Assembly (NCBI GenBank): GCA_902805475.1
Contig: CADCSX010000023.1
Coordinates: forward strand, 124,001-188,000
Length of the DNA stretch: 64,000 nt
Direction of reading: 5' to 3'
From: Entonaema liquescens
Taxonomy: Eukaryota > Ascomycota > Sordariomycetes > Xylariales > Xylariaceae
This document shows positions 58,099-64,000 of this stretch, in pieces (position 1 is the first letter of the stretch; each line of letters begins with the position of its first letter). Position numbers and translations under genes: made by a program. Under the pieces are notes generated by a model, which saw only the letters and a list, made by a program, of their open reading frames with translations, searched no databases and had not been told where the DNA came from.

Positions 58099-60491
58099 GC
58101 AATCAACCGTCTGGGGGATCCCGTGTCGCCCGTGCTAGCAGGTAGCCCGTCAGCATCTTAAGTCTACCTTACTACCTTGTCTGCCCTACTACCCTACTAC
58201 GGCCCTACGTGCATACGAGGCTTACCCCGGAGATCACTCTTACCGTACAAGCTCCACCATTGATCTACGCACTTATCTTTGCTGTTAGAAGTAAAGCGGA
58301 ATGCCGGATGAGATCCTGGTTCACAGAACCCCACGGACATTTACATAACACAGAACAAATATACGTTTGTGCTTAGTTATCCGTTATGAGATTCATAGAT
58401 GAGCACAATTTATTCTATGCAATGCCATCCTTGAAGAGGTGGATCTTTTTCTACCCATTCTGTCCTTCAGCATCCCAATGATCGCCATCGGATTTAAGCT
58501 ACTAACCACTCTGAGCAGACGTCTCAAAAACGACGAGCGTAGAGTACTGACGATACGGCAACAATATCAATACAACTTATCGGGCCGGTCGGGTCCTCGG
58601 TCCTCGGCTGAGTAGCATGTAAAAGAGAGGCGCAGCGGATGAAAGCTGGATGAGTCGAATTCACTTTATGAATGAGAAGACAAACTACTAGTACTAACAA
58701 GCTCCATCAAGGAGTTAATTGGCAGATCGATTTTCTACATCGCACACCGTACCCTGCAGCATACGGCCCACCCTGTATCGTATCTTTCAGGAGTGGGAGA
58801 GAGGCGAGAAAAAAAAAACATTAAAAAAAAAAAAAAAGTCTTCTGTGACTGGGCCGTGTCTTTGACAGGTTGGTTTATGGTACTTCGCATGCTACATACT
58901 CCCAACACGGCCCGGGGGGTAATCTTACATGCTTGGGTGTTGACTGCGTGGCGCCCGTCGAATTTGCGACACATCGAATTTCTGATTTCCATCTTCACAT
59001 CCTCGTGCTTGTGGCTTTGCGACATCACACCCATTCACTTTACCTCCACGATGGAAAATGGCTCGAGCTCAGACAAGTCTCGACTGTTATCCCGTTATCC
59101 CGTTATCGTATCTCTAGAAAATGCCCTTTCGGCGGTGTCAGGTCGGTGGCAGCAGATCTCGTCCGTTTCTAGTGAACACCGTTTTCCGTAACGAAAAAAA
59201 GGCTATAGAATCACTTCTTAATTACTCCTCCCTAGATCGCGATTGCAACCAACTCGAGCCTACCCCTGTTGCAGCCAGATGCCAGATTGTTGCCAGATTG
59301 TCGCCGTTACCACGTATGTTTTACCGTGTATACCTGACTTAGACTCCATACGGACTTGACGATTCAGGTACGCATGTTAGGTACGCATGTTAATGAGACG
59401 ATAAGTTTGCAAATGTGGCCGCGCGGGCTCAGTCTCGGGCAATCAAAATTGTTAATGCCGATAACAACACATCGGGACCGAGTATATTCTTTATTCGACA
59501 ACGTCCTGCTAATCATAGTACCGCTCACTGTGACCAGCCGGGTTCCCACGTGTTTCATTTACAAGTCTGCAAGCTTAACCCCTGATTAAGCAAACATTTC
59601 TAGTATAATAACCGCTAACTGCGAGTCTGTAAGTTATCTCCTCAAGTGTGAAAAGAGTCGAGTGTAGAAAGAGTAAGCAGTGGTCTGGTTGACTCTTCTT
59701 CACTTAGCATCGCGTCCAGCTTCAGATCCCGGCCTCGAAACCCATCCCGTCGGTGCACAACATAAATTAAAAGCTTACTAGCCTAATAAATATGACATGT
59801 ATTAGTTAAAGCATAAGATGCTATAACCAGATCTCCATACCTCGTGTCGACCTATCTTTCGAAGCCTACTGTCGCCTTATCCGCGCCACCCAACATGTAA
59901 TATTTCCCAATCAGGTCAGCAGATAAAACGGTCGGCGACTGATCCTTAAATACCCAGTATTATTTCTACGCACCTATCATTTCCCGGCTGACTAAATCGG
60001 GTTGTTCATTTCTACCTCTTCGAATGGTAATAGGGCGCAGCCGTCACAGCCGAACTTCAACAACACTCTAGAGTAGCAATCATAAGTATGACAAGACCTA
60101 ATCTGATGGATCATATTGTAGGCATTCGTAGCTCCTTTTGGATATAGTTAGTCTGGTCGGAGGATGACAATGCGCCATCGTGGGTAATATCGTGGCTTTC
60201 ATAGCCGTGTAAGATTGTAAGTTGACAGAATATAAATGTAGGCTATCTTAACTTAACGTACCTAGGAGTCACGAGCGGAAGTTTTTAGCATATAAGACGA
60301 GAGCCATTTCGGAATAATTTACCAAGAAGTCAAATTCTATATACCCTCTTCTCTTGCCTATAACGTCTTGCCTATCGTAACGTCTCTATTGCCAGATATC
60401 AAGTCATACTTTATAAACCTCGTATCCTCTTACAAACCAACACGAGTACATACTTAGGGAGACCCTCACTCAAAACCTTCGTCAAGGCATC

Positions 60492-60695
60492 ATGTGTACG
60501 TTAGTTGTCGAGTATTATAACTGCGACTATAACTGTGTATTGGAGGAAAAGGAGGTGAAGTGTTATCAGTACCCGAACTGCGGTCACCGCAAAAAGAACG
60601 TAAACTACAACGATGGAGGATTCCTACTTACCGAGAGCCGTGCATCTGGGACCAAAGGGCAATGTCCACGCCACCCAAAGGAGTGGCAACGCTGA
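60492..60695 (+). CDS. small Cys-rich hypothetical protein
   Basis: ATG frame of 67 residues. It starts MCTLVVEYYNCDYNC and holds six Cys plus His residues (CYQYPNCGHRK, CPRHPKEW), a spacing that could bind a metal ion. The MC start and Cys pattern resemble small fungal orphan proteins and the 99-residue frame at 15874. No signal peptide, so not an obvious secreted effector. It could continue through an intron near 60697 (GCTGAAAGACACTAG). Unrecognised; existence uncertain. Confidence 0.4.
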   Translation: MCTLVVEYYNCDYNCVLEEKEVKCYQYPNCGHRKKNVNYNDGGFLLTESRASGTKGQCPRHPKEWQR

Positions 60696-61299
60696 AAGAC
60701 ACTAGGTTAGTATTACTCGACAGCTTTTATCCACGGCTATCTACTTCTATAAGCGCCCAACACTGATACAGTTTACCTAGGTATATTGTCATGTAGTGGA
60801 CAAACTGCAGACATCCCCGCGGTACTTTGGCGATGGTGGTTTGCTCGAAGATCTCATGCAAAACGGAGGAAGGGGATGACTGGATCCGACTGGAATATTA
60901 GCTTAAGGTTTTATCAATAATATACCAAATGATGGACGTCCTTTTATAAATGTATAGTGTCTGTTAATAGTCACTGCTAGGAAATAATAACCATATGTTA
61001 TGGAAGTATTAATATATTCAGGTATTGCTACACTACTCTATTTGTATGGCAGTTCATAAAACTCTTCGAAATTTTTACCTTGGTTTTCACTAGAGTAAGT
61101 AATTCTAGATGACGAGGTTTTCCTATAAAGTACAAGAGCTACTTGAAGTTGTATCTTAAAATACTTAATATCTGTTGTTTCTCAATGAAATAAGTATTAT
61201 TTTACGAAATATTTTCACTTTATGATGTTAAAGTTCTTGCCGATCCGTGAGTCGTTCCCGAGGTTATTATCGGGATGATTTACATGGATTTTGCTTGAA
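60696..61299. other. intergenic approach to AT block 2
   Basis: AT-rising sequence with no gene, ending at the sharp edge of AT-rich block 2 near 61300. Confidence 0.45.
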
Positions 61300-64000
61300 G
61301 TTTTTGTGGTTTTATTATATTATTTTAATTAATAATATAAAATAATGTTATTTTAAAATTATTTTATTAAATAATTATAAATAATTATTAATTAAAATTA
61401 TTATTAAAAAATACAATTTTATTTAATTTTATATTTATTTTAAAAATAATTTAATTTTTATAAATTTTATAATATAAATTAATTTTAAAATAATATTATT
61501 TATAATATAATATAAAATAATTTATAAAATTTTATTATTATTAATTTAATTAATAAATTATTTTTATTAATAAATTTAAAATATTTTATTTTAAAAATTT
61601 TAAATTTTATTATTAAATTATTAATATTTATAATATTATTATATATATTATTAATTTATATATTTATATTTATAAAATATAAAAATTTAATAATTTATAT
61701 TTAATTTAAATAATAATTATAAAATATTATATTATAATATTATAAATTTTAATATTAAAAATATATTTTAATATTTATTAAAATTTTAAAATATTATTAT
61801 TATATAAATATATAATAATAATATTAATATTTAAAATATTTTTATTTTATTATTTAAAATTAATATAATAATTTTTAATTTTTTAATTTTTTTATATATT
61901 TATAAAATATTATATTATAATATTATAATTTTTAATATATTTATTATTAAATATATATATAAAAAATAATAAAAAATAATAATAAATAAATAAATAAATT
62001 AAAATTAATATATTAATAATATTAAATAAAATTATTTATTAATAAAAACGAAAAAATATATTTTTATATAATTTAAAATAATAATTAAATGATAATTATA
62101 CATATTATATAATAATATATATTTAATATAAAAAATATTTATATATTTTAAATTATATAAAAATATATTTTTTTATTTTTAATAATAAATAATTTTTTAA
62201 ATATTATTAATATATTAATTTTTATTTATTTATTTATTTATTATTATTTTATTATTATTTTTTATATATATATATATTAATATTAATTAATGTTATTAAA
62301 TTTATAATAATATAAATTAATAAAATTAAAAAATCATTATTATAATAATTTAAAAATTTTATTATAATAATATATATAATATTAATATAATATTTTTATT
62401 AAAATAATTAAATTATTTATAATAAATTATTATTTTATTTTATTTTATAATTTATTTAAATTTATATTTATATATAATAATTTAAATTTATTATTATTAT
62501 TAATATTTTTATTATTTATAATATTAATTTTTTTTATAATATTATAATTAAAAAACTTTATATAAACGTAAATTTAAATTATAAATAATAATTTAATTAA
62601 ATAAAAAAATATAAAAAAATTACGAAAATTATTAAATTATTTTTTTAATTAAATAACAATAATTTTTTTTTAATATTTTAATTATATAATAATAAAATAA
62701 AAAAATTATAAATTTTATAAAAATAATATTTTAATAAAAAAATATTTAAATATTTTTTATTTTAATAAATTTTAAAATTATTAATAAAAATATTTTATAT
62801 ATTTAAATATTTAAAAAAATATTAAATAAATATAAAAAACAATTTTAAAAATTTATAATAATAAATTTTATAATTATATTAAAATTATTATCATTAATAT
62901 TAAAAATTACATTAATATAACAAAATATATATATAAATTAATATAATATTAATTATATAAAATTTTTTATTAATTTTATATAAATAAATAATTTATTAAT
63001 TTAAAATTTTAATAAATTAAAAAAAATATAATAAAAATAATTTAATATATTAATATAAAAAATCTTAATTTATAATATTAAAAAAAAATTATTTATTTTA
63101 ATATATAAAAATTTATATATTTTTAAATATTAATATATTAATAATTAATATTTTTTAATTTATAAACATTTATTTATAAAATTATATATATAAAATAAAA
63201 ATTTTTTTTTAATATTATTTTTATTAAAATTTTTTTTTTTTTTATATTTAATTTATTTTACTTATTTTATAATTAATATTATTTTTTTTTAATATATTTT
63301 TTTTTTATTACACATTTTATTACTTTATTTTTTTATAAAATATTTTATTTTTAATTTATAAAAAATGTTAAATTATTAATATTTAATAATTTAATTTTAA
63401 TAAAAAATTTAAAATAACTTTTAAATAATATTTAATTTTTTTTTTTTATTTTTTTTTTTATTATTTTATAAAAACCATTTATATTTTATTTAAAATAAAT
63501 ATATAATATTTTAAAATATAATTTTAAATAAAAAATTAATTTAATATAAAAATAAATTATTTTATTTATTATAAAAAATATTTTTAAATTTTTTAAACTA
63601 TTATTAAATAATTTATATATAATTTTAACGTTTTTTTTAAACATTAAAATAAATAAAAAAAATCCATTAATAAAACATTATAAATTTTTTTTTTAAATAA
63701 CTTTATTATTTATATAAATAATAAATTTTTAAAAATAAACTTTTATATTTATTAATAATTAACAAATTTAAACTTATTATAAATTTTTTTTAATATACAT
63801 TATTAATAAAATATATTTTTTTATTATTATAAAATATTATAAAAAAATTTAAAATATTAAAAATAATTATATAAAAAAAATATATAATATTTTTAAAAAT
63901 AAATTTAAATATTTTTTAAATATATATTATATAATAAAAATTTAATAAATATAATTTTATATTATATTTTTTTTATAATATATTTTAATATTAATATTTT
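61300..64000. repeat. AT-rich block 2 (probable RIP-decayed repeat, continues past window)
   Basis: At least 2.7 kb of even purer A/T than block 1; C or G appears only once in many tens of bases. No reading frame. It includes an inverted repeat at about 61955-62275 and a segment homologous, in opposite orientation, to block 1 at 49085-49285. Runs to the end of the window. Confidence 0.85.
61955..62275. repeat. inverted repeat inside AT block 2
   Basis: Left arm about 61955-62080 and right arm about 62140-62275 are imperfect reverse complements (both arms contain the core ATATAATTTAAAAT or its complement), separated by about 60 nt. The extreme base composition favours chance pairing, but the arms match over about 120 nt including phase of the AAT-rich and TATTAATATATT-like parts. 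Confidence 0.7.

Larger units (their letters stand above)
55952..60491. other. long gene-free region
   Basis: 4.5 kb. The first few hundred bases are the leader and promoter of the C2H2 gene. Contains a 12-bp tandem repeat (56871-56918), a 10-bp tandem repeat (about 58074-58098), an A-rich tract (58809-58837) and only short frames without protein character. Nothing else identified. Confidence 0.4.

Noticed and set aside
58793..59342. Overlapping plus-strand frames of 73-132 codons
   Set aside because: Begin in an A-rich tract, three frames are open by chance, no protein features.

Overview
The window is nuclear DNA of a filamentous ascomycete (Pezizomycotina, most likely a Sordariomycete). 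The evidence is short introns (about 50-110 nt) with GT...AG ends and CTAAC-like branch points, widely spaced single genes on both strands, fungus-specific families (HET-C, UstYa/DUF3328, Rtp1, fungal F-box and CXC proteins), and two extremely AT-rich blocks of the kind left by repeat-induced point mutation (RIP). There are no operons. The species cannot be named from the sequence.

Layout. 0.5-9.7 kb: adenine deaminase (aah1), a large acidic one-pass membrane protein, an MFS transporter and an F-box protein. 12.0-13.6 kb: a CXC-domain (tesmin/TSO1-like) protein with an apparent frameshift. 15.9-19.5 kb: a small Cys protein, a five-exon UstYa-like oxidase, a 10-copy 16-bp minisatellite and a membrane-anchored SGNH hydrolase. 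22.7-31.1 kb: rtp1, a TDT/malate-type transporter whose model needs a 6-nt and an 8-nt microexon, and a PP2C phosphatase. 32.5-40.2 kb: an ER-type DnaJ protein, a small membrane protein, a Siw14-type phosphatase and a D-amino-acid oxidase. 43.7-47.5 kb: het-c and a GT32-like glycosyltransferase, both with apparent frameshifts. 47.7-50.0 kb and 61.3-64.0 kb: AT-rich blocks. Between them lies an 11-kb island whose one secure gene is a two-finger C2H2 transcription factor.

Most genes are unrelated housekeeping or accessory functions (purine salvage, RNA polymerase assembly, ER folding, inositol pyrophosphate or phosphotyrosine metabolism, transport). I see no convincing gene cluster acting as one new system. 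The UstYa-like gene hints at peptide natural-product chemistry, but no precursor peptide or partner enzymes are visible. The most noteworthy signals are the two microexons; three frameshifts that each look like one repeat unit lost from a short simple run; and a shared repeat in the two AT-rich blocks, decayed to different degrees and partly arranged as an inverted repeat.

Exon coordinates were worked out by eye from splice sites, reading phase and remembered family sequence patterns; no alignment or database search was run.
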